64,000 nt of DNA from JABDGM01 sp046349975 (GCA_046349975.1 JAXMBH010000002.1:186001-250000); one strand, 5' to 3'. Shown: positions 1 to 8,861, numbered from the stretch's first letter. Notes: generated from the letters alone by a model not told the origin. Numbers and translations: made by a program.

Positions 1-29
1 CGTAACGTGCGGTGTTTCCGGACGCGAAA

Positions 30-497
30 CTAACGCAACTGGATTGGCGGTAGGTGGTTGTCGCCGGCCGCGACGCGGATGGTGATATCCGATGTCCGCG
101 CTGACGCATACTTGACCGGCAACGCGTTGGGCCCGCCGACCAACTCATCCCCCTGACGAACTGGCTTGTACCACTGCACGGTCAACACGTACTCGCCTTC
201 GGGCGCGCCATCGTTGCCGTCGTATGTGGTGACGGCAAACGAACCGTCCTTCGCGACAGTGGCCCGCGGATTCGGCACTCCCTGTTTGGCGTCCTTGGGA
301 ACCAAAGAAACAAAAGCGCCTTCCGGAGGCTTGCCGCGGAATTGAATCGCACCCTCGACCGGATGCACCGCGACGTGATTTTCCGAGCGGTTACAGCCGC
401 AACACGCACCCGGGCCCAGAGTGGCCAGAAGCAATGCCGCCCGGATGGCCCAAGGGCGGCGTTGCTGTGCGTGAATGCGCGAACTGGTAGTAACCAT
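30..497 (-). CDS. small secreted lipoprotein, carboxypeptidase-regulatory-like fold (hypothetical)
   Basis: A 155-aa protein with a positively charged N-terminus, a hydrophobic stretch (about residues 18-30) and cysteines at GACCGC that fit a lipoprotein processing site. The rest looks like one beta-sandwich: VEGAIQF near residue 47, then proline-rich turns, DGSFAVTTYDG and a YVLTVQWYKP strand. This is the pattern of the many short planctomycete lipoproteins annotated as carboxypeptidase-regulatory-like or transthyretin-like. The start has a GGAGG-type ribosome site about 9 nt upstream. It lies 98 nt downstream of yezD on the same strand but is probably not part of the sulfate operon. Function unknown. 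Confidence 0.7.
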   Translation of the reverse strand: MVTTSSRIHAQQRRPWAIRAALLLATLGPGACCGCNRSENHVAVHPVEGAIQFRGKPPEGAFVSLVPKDAKQGVPNPRATVAKDGSFAVTTYDGNDGAPEGEYVLTVQWYKPVRQGDELVGGPNALPVKYASARTSDITIRVAAGDNHLPPIQLR

Positions 498-595
498 CGA
501 AAGCGACCTCCCAGCGATGTGGTTGTGCGCCTCCGGTCATACCAGTCGGCTGCGAGTTGTTAAAAAGAGGGTTGTGGTTCGTGGAAAAGAAATGG

Positions 596-829
596 CTAGC
601 TGTTGTTGCGATTGGCGCGCAACCGGTGTTTCTCCGTGCGATCGATCTGGATGATAACACCGTCTTGCACGATGATGTTCACCGACCCGAATTTCAATCC
701 GCGTAGCGACTCACGAATTTGCGCGAGCGCTTCCTCCGCCGCGGCGTCAGCCACGCCGTTCAACGACGGCGCAGGTATCTTTGCGTGTTTCACAATGGGC
801 TCGCTCACGGTCGTTCCTCCACCGATCAT
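596..829 (-). CDS. yezD: YezD-family small protein (DUF2292)
   Basis: A 77-aa protein whose second half (ALAQIRESLRGLKFGSVNI, then a VIIQIDRTEK segment) matches the DUF2292/YezD pattern: a short amphipathic helix, G-S-V-x-I-x-V-Q-D-G and an I-x-R-T-E-K-x-R end. Members of this family are typically found at the end of sulfate or sulfur assimilation operons. It starts 17 nt after the cysA stop and is the last gene of cysP-T-W-A-yezD. The biochemical role is not established. Its context suggests a regulatory or accessory role in sulfate uptake. Confidence 0.8.
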   Translation of the reverse strand: MIGGGTTVSEPIVKHAKIPAPSLNGVADAAAEEALAQIRESLRGLKFGSVNIIVQDGVIIQIDRTEKHRLRANRNNS

Positions 830-846
830 GATCGGTCTCTCCTCGC

Positions 847-1938
847 CTAGATTTCGTATTCCGGCAAGAACACGCGAGCGTTCTTCGGATAGATGAAAAC
901 GTTCGTTCCTTCGGTCAAGCTAAGGCGTTGGTACTCATCCAGGCTGAGGTCGATGAGTACATCTTGCCCTTCGGTGGTGCGTGTGGTGACCTTCGCGATC
1001 GAGCCGGCCGGGTTGATGCGGGTGACCATCGCCGGAAAGCTCGGGGCGCCGTTTTTGTAGAGTTTGATATCCAGTTCGTGCGGCCGCATGTACACCATGG
1101 CGGCGCCGTCGTCTTTACCGGGGAAGAGGTGGCCGTCGAGTGCGACGCCATCGAGCGGCACGCCGCCGAGCATCGCCTTGCCGCCCTGCACGCGGCCGCG
1201 GAACATATTCACCTGGCCGAGAAATTCCATCACGAATCGCGTGGCCGGTTTGTGGAACACTTCTTCCGGTGTGCCGACCTGTTCGATGCGACCCTGGTTC
1301 ATCACGACGACGCGGTCGGCCACTTCGAGGGCCTCTTCCTGGTCGTGCGTCACGAGAATGCTCGTGACGTGAATCTCATCGTGCAGCCGCCGCAACCAAG
1401 TCCGCAGGTCCTGCCGCACTTTGGCATCGAGCGCTCCGAACGGTTCATCGAGCAACAGCACGCGTGGCTCCACGGCGAGCGCCCGAGCGAGCGCCGCGCG
1501 TTGCCGCTGGCCGCCGGAGAGTTGCGAGGGGAATCGCCGGCCGAGTCCATCGAGCTGCACCAGGCGGAGCAGCTCCGTGACGCGGCGTTCGATTTCCGCC
1601 TTCGCCGGCCGGGCCTTGCGGGGCATCACCCGCATGCCAAACGCCACGTTTTCGAAGATCGTCATGTGGCGGAAGAGCGCATAGTGTTGAAACACGAAGC
1701 CCACGCGGCGTTCCGCGGCCGGGCGATTGGCGACGTCTTCCTCGTAGAAGCGGATGCGTGCCCGGTCGTCGGCTTCCGGCGTATCGAGGCCCGCGATGAT
1801 TCGCAGCAGCGTCGTCTTACCCGAGCCGCTGGGGCCCAACAGCGCGACCAGTTCGCCGTCGTGAATGGCGAGGCTTACATCGCGCAGCGCCTGGTAGCTG
1901 CCAAACGACTTGCTGATGTGGGTCAGTTCAATGCTCAT
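847..1938 (-). CDS. cysA: sulfate/thiosulfate ABC transporter ATP-binding protein CysA
   Basis: A 363-aa ATPase that powers sulfate import. Visible motifs: Walker A GPSGSGKT (35-42), Q-loop FVFQHYALF (81-89), signature LSGGQRQR (140-147), Walker B LLLDEPFGALD (161-171) and H-loop LVTHD near 198. The C-terminal ~120 residues form the TOBE-like regulatory domain usual for CysA (VYMRPHELDI, FIYPKNARVF). Length is typical. It begins 2 nt after the cysW stop, so translation is probably coupled, and it is followed by yezD. Membrane partners are CysT and CysW, and the substrate is delivered by the CysP-type lipoprotein. Confidence 0.97.
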   Translation of the reverse strand: MSIELTHISKSFGSYQALRDVSLAIHDGELVALLGPSGSGKTTLLRIIAGLDTPEADDRARIRFYEEDVANRPAAERRVGFVFQHYALFRHMTIFENVAFGMRVMPRKARPAKAEIERRVTELLRLVQLDGLGRRFPSQLSGGQRQRAALARALAVEPRVLLLDEPFGALDAKVRQDLRTWLRRLHDEIHVTSILVTHDQEEALEVADRVVVMNQGRIEQVGTPEEVFHKPATRFVMEFLGQVNMFRGRVQGGKAMLGGVPLDGVALDGHLFPGKDDGAAMVYMRPHELDIKLYKNGAPSFPAMVTRINPAGSIAKVTTRTTEGQDVLIDLSLDEYQRLSLTEGTNVFIYPKNARVFLPEYEI

Positions 1939-1940
1939 CG

Positions 1941-2873
1941 TTATTCCTCTGCCCGCGCGGGCTCAAGGGCTTGCTCAAACTCACGGCGCACGCGCCATTC
2001 GACGGCCGACTTCGCGGCCAGCGTAACGACTGCCAACAGCGCCAGGAGCGAGGCCACGGCAAAGGCCGCGGCGAAGTTGTATTCGTTGTAAAGAATCTCG
2101 ACATGCAGCGGCAAAGTGTTTGTGCTGCCGCGCACGTGGCCGGAGACCACGTTCACGGCGCCGAACTCGCCCATCGCCCGGGCGTTGCACAAGATGACGC
2201 CGTACAAGACCGCCCACTTCACGTTCGGCAACGTGACACGCCAGAACGTTTGCCAACCGCTCGCGCCGAGCGACACAGCGGCGAGCTCTTCATCGGTGCC
2301 CTGCTCTTGCATGAGCGGAATCACCTCGCGAGCGACGAACGGAAATGTCACAAAGATCGTGGCCAGCACAACGCCTGGCGTGGCGAAGATGATTTGCAGG
2401 TGATGGGCGTCGAGCCACGGGCCGAACCAGCCGCGCAGACCGAACAGGAGCACGAAGATCAAGCCAGAGATCACGGGCGACACGGCAAATGGCAGGTCAA
2501 TCAGCGTGATCAGCACGCTCTTCCCAGGGAACTGGAATTTGCCGATTGCCCAAGCCGCCGCAAGACCGAACACCGTGTTGAGCGGCACGCAGATTACCGA
2601 CACCAGCAGCGTAAGCTTAATCGCCGACAGCGCGTTGGCATCGGTGAAGCTCGCGAAGTACACGGCGAGGCCGCGGCGCAGCGCTTCGGCAAAAATCGCC
2701 ACGAGCGGCAAGAACAGCACGAGCGCGAGGAAGGCGAGCGTCGCGCCGATCAGCAGCCCTTTAACCCAGGCTCGCTCGTCAGTCGCCAGCCGCAAGCGTC
2801 CGGCGAGATTGGTTTCGACGAGCGAGCCCTTGGGCGCGACTCCACCCAGCGGTAATTGTGCAACGGTGCTCAT
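1941..2873 (-). CDS. cysW: sulfate ABC transporter permease CysW
   Basis: A 310-aa inner-membrane permease with about six hydrophobic segments and the ABC EAA loop (EELAAVSLGASGWQTFWRV). The ATG at 2873 is chosen because it overlaps the cysT stop as ATGA, and the protein then begins MSTVAQLPLGG. The open frame runs about 97 codons further upstream, but that part is out-of-frame cysT sequence. NARAMGEFGAVNVVSG is the characteristic CysW/CysT signature. It forms the channel with CysT and is energised by CysA. Confidence 0.95.
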   Translation of the reverse strand: MSTVAQLPLGGVAPKGSLVETNLAGRLRLATDERAWVKGLLIGATLAFLALVLFLPLVAIFAEALRRGLAVYFASFTDANALSAIKLTLLVSVICVPLNTVFGLAAAWAIGKFQFPGKSVLITLIDLPFAVSPVISGLIFVLLFGLRGWFGPWLDAHHLQIIFATPGVVLATIFVTFPFVAREVIPLMQEQGTDEELAAVSLGASGWQTFWRVTLPNVKWAVLYGVILCNARAMGEFGAVNVVSGHVRGSTNTLPLHVEILYNEYNFAAAFAVASLLALLAVVTLAAKSAVEWRVRREFEQALEPARAEE

Positions 2874-3709
2874 GCGATCCCCCGGTATTTGCGCGTCGTC
2901 CACCACTGCAGGGCGTTGATCGCGAACAGCACAGCAAACGAGGCGGCCAGCATCATCGTCGCGATGGCCGTCGCGCCGGCGTAGTCGTATTGTTCGAGCT
3001 TCGTGATAATGAGGAGCGAAGCGATTTCCGTTCGCATCGGCATGTTGCCGGAGATGAACACCACCGAGCCGTACTCGCCGAGCGCCCGGGCAAACGACAG
3101 CGCGAAGCCCGTGAGCAGTGCCGGCATGACGCCAGGGAAAATCACGCGCCAGAACGTTTGCCACCGGGTCGCGCCCAGGCTGGCGGCCGCTTCTTCCGCT
3201 TCGCGATCGATCTCCTCGATCGCCGGCTGGAGCGTGCGGACAACAAACGGCAGGCCGATGAACGTGAGAGCGATGATGATGCCGAGCGGCGTGAACGCTA
3301 CGCGAATTCCAAGTGGCTCCAGATACTGGCCGATCCAGCCATTCTTGGCGTACACCGCGGTGAGGGCGATGCCCGAGACAGCCGTGGGCAGCGCGAACGG
3401 CAGGTCGATCATTGCGTCAATGAAACGTTTGCCGGGAAGCGAGTAGCGAACGAGCGTCCAGGCGACCATCAGACCGAAAGCCGCGTTGATCGTGGCCGCC
3501 ACGAGCGACGTGCCGAACGTGAGTTTGTAGGAGGCCACCACGCGCGGATTCCAGGCCGCGTGCCAGAAGCCTTCCCAACCAAGCGTGGCGCTCTTGATCA
3601 CCAGCGCGCCGAGCGGCAGCAGCACGATGAGGCTCAGGTACAACACCGTGTAGCCCATCGTGAGGCCGAAGCCAGGGAGAGCCGTTTTTTTGGAACCGGG
3701 GAGAGTCAT
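2870..3709 (-). CDS. cysT: sulfate ABC transporter permease CysT
   Basis: A 279-aa permease with six predicted membrane segments. It has an EAA loop (EEAAASLGATRWQTFWRVIFP) and the GEYGSVVFISGNMPMRTEI block typical of CysT/CysU. It starts 77 nt after the binding-protein gene and overlaps cysW by 4 nt (ATGA). An in-family partner for CysW; the two share the FPG(V)-type assembly pattern and are of similar length. Confidence 0.95.
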   Translation of the reverse strand: MTLPGSKKTALPGFGLTMGYTVLYLSLIVLLPLGALVIKSATLGWEGFWHAAWNPRVVASYKLTFGTSLVAATINAAFGLMVAWTLVRYSLPGKRFIDAMIDLPFALPTAVSGIALTAVYAKNGWIGQYLEPLGIRVAFTPLGIIIALTFIGLPFVVRTLQPAIEEIDREAEEAAASLGATRWQTFWRVIFPGVMPALLTGFALSFARALGEYGSVVFISGNMPMRTEIASLLIITKLEQYDYAGATAIATMMLAASFAVLFAINALQWWTTRKYRGIA

Positions 3710-3786
3710 CGAACCGTGCGCAATCCCTTGTGGAAGGTGGGCGTCTCCGACGCCGGAGGGTGGAAAATCGGCCGCGAGCGGCGCGT

Positions 3787-4938
3787 TTAGCGCGCTTCGT
3801 AAATCGAATCAAAGACGCCGCCGTCTTTAAAATGCTTATCGGTGGCTTCTCGCCAAGAGCCAAACACATCTTTCACACTGAACAGCGTGAGCTGCGAAAA
3901 CTGTTTGAGAACCTCAGCATCAACCAACTCCGGCATGCTGGGCCGATAGTAGTGTTTGGCCGCGAGCTTCTGACCGGCCGGGGTGTAAAGATACTCGACG
4001 TACGCTTTCGCGACTTCAATCGTGCCGTTCGTTTGGGCGTTGGCGTCGACGAGCGCTACCGGCGGTTCGGCCAGAATGCTGATCGACGGCACAACGAGCT
4101 CGACCTGTTCGGGTCCCAGCTCCTTGATCGCGAGCAACGCTTCATTTTCCCAGGCGAGCAGCACATCGCCAATGCCGCGCTGCACGAACGTAGTCGTCGA
4201 GCCGCGAGCACCGGAATCGAGCACCGGCACTTTCTTGTAGAGCGCGGCGATGTATGCCTTCGCCTTGGCTTCGTCGTTGTTATTCGCTCTGAGGGCATAG
4301 CCCCACGCAGCGAGGTAGGCTAGGCGGCCGGCGCCGGAAGTTTTCGGGTTCGACGTGATGACGTCGACGCCATCGCTTAAGAGGTCGTTCCAGTCCTTGA
4401 TCGCTTTCGGATTGCCTTTGCGAACCAGGAACACGACGGTTGAACGATACGGGCTGCTGTTGTTTGGCAGCCGTTCTTGCCAGTTGGCAGGCAGTTTCTT
4501 GGTGAGGTCGGCGATTTGATCGATATCGTAAGCAATGGCAAGGCTGACGACGTCAGCCTTGAGGCCGTCAATCACCGATCGGGCTTGCGCGCCGGAGCCG
4601 CCGTGCGAGACCTTTACCGTCACCTGTTGGCCGTGCTCTTCCAACCAATGTTGGGCGAATGCTTTGTTGAAGTCGGCATAGAATTCGCGCGTGGGGTCGT
4701 ACGAGACGTTGAGCAACTCGACGGCCGGCTTCGCAGCGGAAGCGTCGCTACGATTGGCAGCGGCGGTCGCTGAATCGGTTGACGTGGAAACACCGGCGAT
4801 CCGCGAATCACAGCCACCCAGTGCGCACAAGCCGGCGGCTAGGGCGAGCGTCACATAGGAACGTGCGGCCGAACGGCGAAGGGGTGATGCCGTCAGGCCC
4901 GAAGCTGGACCTTCCTCGGCGGTATCCGCATTGACCAT
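3787..4938 (-). CDS. cysP: sulfate-binding periplasmic lipoprotein (Sbp/CysP family)
   Basis: A 383-aa substrate-binding component of the sulfate importer. The preferred start is the ATG at 4938. The frame is open up to 5037, but those codons overlap a sigma-54-type promoter. The N-terminus has a basic, hydrophobic signal (SYVTLALAAGLCALGGC) ending in a lipobox with Cys at about residue 43. Family blocks are clear: LLNVSYDPTREFYADFNKAF, HGGSGAQARSVIDGL, DVVSLAIAYDID, NPKTSGAGR and GDVLLAWENEA. It delivers sulfate (or thiosulfate) to CysTW. It is first in the operon, 77 nt before cysT. Confidence 0.95.
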   Translation of the reverse strand: MVNADTAEEGPASGLTASPLRRSAARSYVTLALAAGLCALGGCDSRIAGVSTSTDSATAAANRSDASAAKPAVELLNVSYDPTREFYADFNKAFAQHWLEEHGQQVTVKVSHGGSGAQARSVIDGLKADVVSLAIAYDIDQIADLTKKLPANWQERLPNNSSPYRSTVVFLVRKGNPKAIKDWNDLLSDGVDVITSNPKTSGAGRLAYLAAWGYALRANNNDEAKAKAYIAALYKKVPVLDSGARGSTTTFVQRGIGDVLLAWENEALLAIKELGPEQVELVVPSISILAEPPVALVDANAQTNGTIEVAKAYVEYLYTPAGQKLAAKHYYRPSMPELVDAEVLKQFSQLTLFSVKDVFGSWREATDKHFKDGGVFDSIYEAR

Positions 4939-5010
4939 CGCAATAACTCCCGAAACTTGCGCCCAAGATTGGTGGCCCGAAGTGCAGCGGTGCTGCGATG
5001 CACTGGCAAC

Positions 5011-5025
5011 GCAATTGCAATGCCA
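5011..5025 (-). promoter_or_regulatory. sigma-54 (-24/-12) promoter for the sulfate operon
   Basis: On the minus strand this reads TGGCATTGCAATTGC, with GG and GC 12 nt apart. That is an essentially consensus -24/-12 element (TGGCAY-N5-TTGC). The transcription start would fall near 4999, about 60 nt before the cysP ATG. A sigma-54 activator gene lies just across the intergenic region. Seen directly in sequence; activity is inferred. Confidence 0.8.
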
Positions 5026-5095
5026 AGCAGTATGCACCCTCAGGATTCAGCTAAAATCCGCAGAAACGCGCTGCTAGCCGTGGCTTATGCTGGCG

Positions 5096-5124
5096 TTGCA
5101 GAAGGTGTTTCCGTTAAATATAAT
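5096..5124 (+). promoter_or_regulatory. sigma-70-type promoter for the sigma-54 activator gene
   Basis: TTGCAG (5096-5101), a 17-nt spacer, then a perfect TATAAT (5119-5124). The start site would be near 5131, giving a leader of about 54 nt to the ATG at 5185. It diverges from the sigma-54 promoter of cysP. Confidence 0.65.
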
Positions 5125-5184
5125 AGTAAGCTCCATCATATGTGATTGTTGACGCGGAAATATCACAGAGGTGATCAACTTAGT

Positions 5185-6768
5185 ATGGTAATGCAAGCAT
5201 TGCAATTGTCGCTGTGGCAAACCATCTCCCGCCATTTGGAAATCAGCGAGTCGACCGAAACGACGGCGGAACTTCTCGCTGAGCAAGTGCCGTTGGATGC
5301 GTTCGTCGTGGGCCGCGTCGATGCGGAGCATCGCCGCGTGCTGTTTGTTGCCCAATGGCCGACACAAGTTCTTGGCAATGGCAGCAGCGAGGTCCAGCTG
5401 TCGGAGAGCGATTGGCGGCGCTTCGATCGTTGGCTTCGGCAACGTTTCCCCAGTCAGCAAACCCCCGATGGCCGCTCGCTGCCGATTGCCAAACTGTTGC
5501 GTTTGCCTTTGGCGGCGGAGGATTGGCTGCTCGCGCCGCTGCTCGGCGAGCACGGGTCGAGCGGCGTGTTGTTCGCTGTCGCAGCGCAGCGCAAGCTGTT
5601 TACGCCGCAGCACCACGAATTGCTCGATTCGGTACGTGAGCCGCTGGCGGTGGCGCTTGATAACGACGCCCGCTTGCACGAGCTTGCGGCCCTCCGGCAA
5701 GCGGCGGAAGCCGAGCGGCAGGCGCTCTTGCGGCGCTTAGGCCGCAGCGACTCGGGCGAGACAATTGTCGGCGAAGACGCAGGCCTCGCTCCTGTGATGC
5801 AGCGCGTCGATCTGGTGAGCAAGTCAGAAGTGCCGGTATTGATTCTGGGCGAGACGGGCACGGGCAAGGAGTTGGTGGCCCGCGCGATTCACAATCGCAG
5901 CGAGCGGCACAGCGGGCCGTTTCTGCGCGTGAATTGCGGTGCGATTCCGCGGGAGTTGATCGATTCACAGCTGTTCGGTCATGAGAAAGGCAGCTTTACC
6001 GGAGCGGCCGAGGCTCGCCAGGGATGGTTCGAGCGGGCCGACATGGGGACGCTGTTCCTCGACGAAATCGGCGAGTTGCCGCTCGATGCTCAGGTGCGGT
6101 TCTTGCGCGTGCTACAAGACGGCTACGTTGAACGGGTGGGCGGCGCGAAGCCGATTCGCGTCAATGTGCGGGTTGTGGCGGCCACGCACCGTGATCTCGC
6201 GGCGATGGTTCGCGAGGGCACGTTCCGCGAAGACCTGTGGTATCGCATCGCCGTGTTCCCAATTCTCCTGCCGCCTCTGCGCGATCGCGTGGGCGACATT
6301 GCCGCATTGGCGCGGCATTTTACGCAGCGAGCGGCAATCCGCTTCGGGCTCGCATCTGTTGAGCCGACGGAGGCCGATTTGCGGTTGCTGGAAAGCTACG
6401 ATTGGCCGGGCAACATTCGCGAACTGGGGGCGGTAATCGACCGCGCGGCCATCCTGGGTGACGGCCGGACGTTGGAACTCGCGGCGGCGCTCGGCGTGGC
6501 AGCGCCGGTCATGTTGCGCGTTGACAATCGGCACTCCGAGCTGCACACAAATGGCCATGGTTCGAACCCGCCGCGATTGGTCACGCTCAATGATGCGATG
6601 CGGCTGCACATCGAGTCGGCGCTAAAAGCGACTCGTGGCCGGATCGAAGGACCTGGCGGTGCGGCGAAACTGCTCGCGATCAATCCACACACACTGCGGG
6701 CGCGCATGCGGAAACTGAAAATCGACTGGTCGACCTATCGCATCGAGCTTGTCGGCCACGCCAATTGA
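5185..6768 (+). CDS. sigma-54-dependent transcriptional activator, GAF-AAA+-Fis type (NorR-like)
   Basis: A 527-aa activator. The start at ATG 5185 is preferred because AGAGGTGA lies 10 nt upstream; a TTG at 5146 would add 13 residues. Domains: GAF-like sensor (about 10-175), a short helical linker, and an AAA+ core. The core has Walker A GETGTGKE (222-229), a sigma-54 contact loop GSFTGA (269-274, Ser in place of the usual Ala), Walker B GTLFLDEIGE (288-297) and an NIRE region. A helix-turn-helix follows near the C-terminus (GGAAKLLAINPHTLRARMRKL). It diverges from the cysP operon, whose promoter is of sigma-54 type, so it is probably its regulator. The GAF ligand is unknown. Confidence 0.93.
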   Translation: MVMQALQLSLWQTISRHLEISESTETTAELLAEQVPLDAFVVGRVDAEHRRVLFVAQWPTQVLGNGSSEVQLSESDWRRFDRWLRQRFPSQQTPDGRSLPIAKLLRLPLAAEDWLLAPLLGEHGSSGVLFAVAAQRKLFTPQHHELLDSVREPLAVALDNDARLHELAALRQAAEAERQALLRRLGRSDSGETIVGEDAGLAPVMQRVDLVSKSEVPVLILGETGTGKELVARAIHNRSERHSGPFLRVNCGAIPRELIDSQLFGHEKGSFTGAAEARQGWFERADMGTLFLDEIGELPLDAQVRFLRVLQDGYVERVGGAKPIRVNVRVVAATHRDLAAMVREGTFREDLWYRIAVFPILLPPLRDRVGDIAALARHFTQRAAIRFGLASVEPTEADLRLLESYDWPGNIRELGAVIDRAAILGDGRTLELAAALGVAAPVMLRVDNRHSELHTNGHGSNPPRLVTLNDAMRLHIESALKATRGRIEGPGGAAKLLAINPHTLRARMRKLKIDWSTYRIELVGHAN

Positions 6769-6830
6769 CGACGTACCAATCCAGGGCGTGGCACCCGATT
6801 AGATTGCCGGAACTTCCGTCCTCTCTTCAC

Positions 6831-8861
6831 TCAACTGGCGTCCACCGGCGTCTCTCGATCACTGAGCAGCGGCGTGTTCACCGCGTGAACGCGCGTCGCG
6901 TCGGTAATGCCATGAAGCAGCGTGGCCATCGCGTAGATGCGGCCGACGTCGATCACATGCGGCGCGGCTGGCGGAATGCTGCCGGCATCGAGCGCGAACC
7001 CCGCGCGGCCGCCGATGCTGACCTTGACGATGCCGTCGTCATAGCTGCTTTCGCCATTTCGCTGCTCGTAGCGGTACAACCGGCCGCTGATCCGGCCGAC
7101 GAGCGTGTGCTCGGTGCCGCTGCGCTCGAGCACAAAGCCGTCGTGCGGCGCGCCAGCGTCGAAGGACTTTCTGCTGCCGTAGAAGTTGGGCTTCTTCAAG
7201 TACGGGCCATCGTACTCGGGGCAAAACGTGTCGCAGTTGCCGCAGTGATTGCAGTAATCGGCGAAGTTGGCGATTTGCTCCGACTTTTCAAGCGCGAACA
7301 CCTGCTCGTCGCCGACCGGCGCCAAGCTGCCATCGGGTCGCACTTCGATGTCGCGATACGTGAGGCGGATCTCGCCGGTGTAATAGGCGAAGTTGGCATC
7401 GTTTGGGCACACGGGAATGCATTTGTCGCACGTGATGCAGTCGAACGTGACGAGGTGCGAATCAATCTTCTTGGGCACCGCGCGATTCTGCGGGGCGCGA
7501 TAACGCGGGTCGGCCTGCGTTGCGGCAACGACAATCGGCATGTTCAGCGCCGCGGCTCGCACCGGGTCGCCGTTGGCGGCCGCACGTTGGCCGCGATAGT
7601 CGAGAATGAAGTCGGCAATCGTGCGGGCGCCCACTTTCTGCATTTCCTTCTGCAGATCGTACAGGTACGGCGGCAGCCGGCCGTAGCCGCCCGTCTTGAG
7701 CAGATCGGTGCACGTGGTCACAGGCACGATGCCGCAGGCGACAACGCCAGGAAAGTTCTTGCGATCGATGCCCGCGGAAAACGAGATCGGAAAGGCATCG
7801 CCCACCGCCTTGCGGAATTCCGCCGCGAGCGTGAGCGTGATCACGTGCAGCGGCGCCCCGGAGAGATACATGATCTTCTCGCTCGGCTGAAAAAACTGCC
7901 GATGGTTCTCCACTTCGAGCGTGTTCGAGAACTTCGCGCCGAACTGCAAGCCGCGGGCGGCGGCGAGCGCTGCAAGTCGCCGGCAGATCTCGAGCGACTG
8001 GTCGAACTGCAGCCCGGCCGTATAGGCTTTTTCGTTTACAAGCAGATCCGTGTAGCCCATCACGTCGTACAGCAAGTGTTCGAGCCGCTCCTTGCCAAGC
8101 ATCGGCGGGTTCATCTTGACAATCACATGCACGTCGAGTTCCGTGAGCAAGAACTCGCAGATGCGCTCGATCTCTTCCGCCGGGCAGCCGTGGAAGGTCG
8201 AGAGCGTGATGCTGCGGCTGACTGCCGTTGGGTAATCCAGGTCGCGGAGCGGGCCAAGCCAGCGCGGAATTTGCTCTCGCAAGCGGGCGACGCTCTCCGT
8301 CGCGTTGATCATGCCGCGAATGAAGTTCACGACCTTCGGCGTCTTGATGCCGGCCAAATCGTAGCCGATCGACATGTCGTAGATCGGCTCGCCGCTGGTG
8401 CCGGCCAGCGACACATCGCCAAACGGGCGGCCGAACACGTCCGGTGCGTGCCGGAGCATGTGGATCAGCAGCGCACCTTGCACATACTGGTCGAGCGACT
8501 CGGCCACCAGCAATTCCTGCGACCATTCGACGTTGTAGCACACGTTCGCCGCATCGATGCACGGCCGCGAGATCGCCAGCTCGTCGTTCACTTGAACGGT
8601 CTTAAGCTCCATGATCCGCCCGCCGCCGAGCCACGAGAGGACCAGATTCTGCGCCATCTGCGTCTGTGGGCCGGAGGCGGGGCCGCTGGCATTGCCGGCC
8701 ACGCGATCGTGAAACGCGACCGACAGATCAGGCGCGTCATCGCCAACCGGCGGGATGTACCACTTGCGAGCCGGCAGGTCGAAAATCGCTTGTTGATTGC
8801 GAAATTCCAGCCGCATGCGCTGGATCATGTCGACGAACGGCGTGCAGTGGAGATCGACCAT
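6831..8861 (-). CDS. ygfK: YgfK-like Fe-S protein, short form lacking the NAD(P)/FAD domain
   Basis: A 676-aa protein related to YgfK of E. coli, a DHO-dehydrogenase-like plus GltD-like plus ferredoxin protein of the purine/urate cluster. The start at 8861 is chosen because MVDLHCTPFVDMIQRMRLEF aligns with the family N-terminus. The first ~420 residues form the TIM-barrel-like half (MELKTVQVNDELAISRPCID, STFHGCPAEEIERICEFLL). Two 4Fe-4S motifs follow, CITCDKCIPVCP and CNHCGNCDTFCPEYDGPYLKKPNFY. The ~350-residue flavin/NAD(P) module normally between them is absent: YgfK is about 1030 aa. It diverges from the PLP enzyme at 9087. Confidence 0.85.
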   Translation of the reverse strand: MVDLHCTPFVDMIQRMRLEFRNQQAIFDLPARKWYIPPVGDDAPDLSVAFHDRVAGNASGPASGPQTQMAQNLVLSWLGGGRIMELKTVQVNDELAISRPCIDAANVCYNVEWSQELLVAESLDQYVQGALLIHMLRHAPDVFGRPFGDVSLAGTSGEPIYDMSIGYDLAGIKTPKVVNFIRGMINATESVARLREQIPRWLGPLRDLDYPTAVSRSITLSTFHGCPAEEIERICEFLLTELDVHVIVKMNPPMLGKERLEHLLYDVMGYTDLLVNEKAYTAGLQFDQSLEICRRLAALAAARGLQFGAKFSNTLEVENHRQFFQPSEKIMYLSGAPLHVITLTLAAEFRKAVGDAFPISFSAGIDRKNFPGVVACGIVPVTTCTDLLKTGGYGRLPPYLYDLQKEMQKVGARTIADFILDYRGQRAAANGDPVRAAALNMPIVVAATQADPRYRAPQNRAVPKKIDSHLVTFDCITCDKCIPVCPNDANFAYYTGEIRLTYRDIEVRPDGSLAPVGDEQVFALEKSEQIANFADYCNHCGNCDTFCPEYDGPYLKKPNFYGSRKSFDAGAPHDGFVLERSGTEHTLVGRISGRLYRYEQRNGESSYDDGIVKVSIGGRAGFALDAGSIPPAAPHVIDVGRIYAMATLLHGITDATRVHAVNTPLLSDRETPVDAS

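Noticed and set aside
2874..3164. N-terminal extension of cysW
   Set aside because: Lies out of frame within cysT; the ATGA overlap at 2870-2873 gives the standard start.
5086..5100. A second -24/-12 element on the plus strand (TGGC..TTGCA near 5081-5100)
   Set aside because: GG to GC spacing is 16 rather than 12 nt; a sigma-70 match fits better here.
5146..5184. TTG start for the sigma-54 activator
   Set aside because: No ribosome site; AGAGGTGA is correctly placed for the ATG at 5185.
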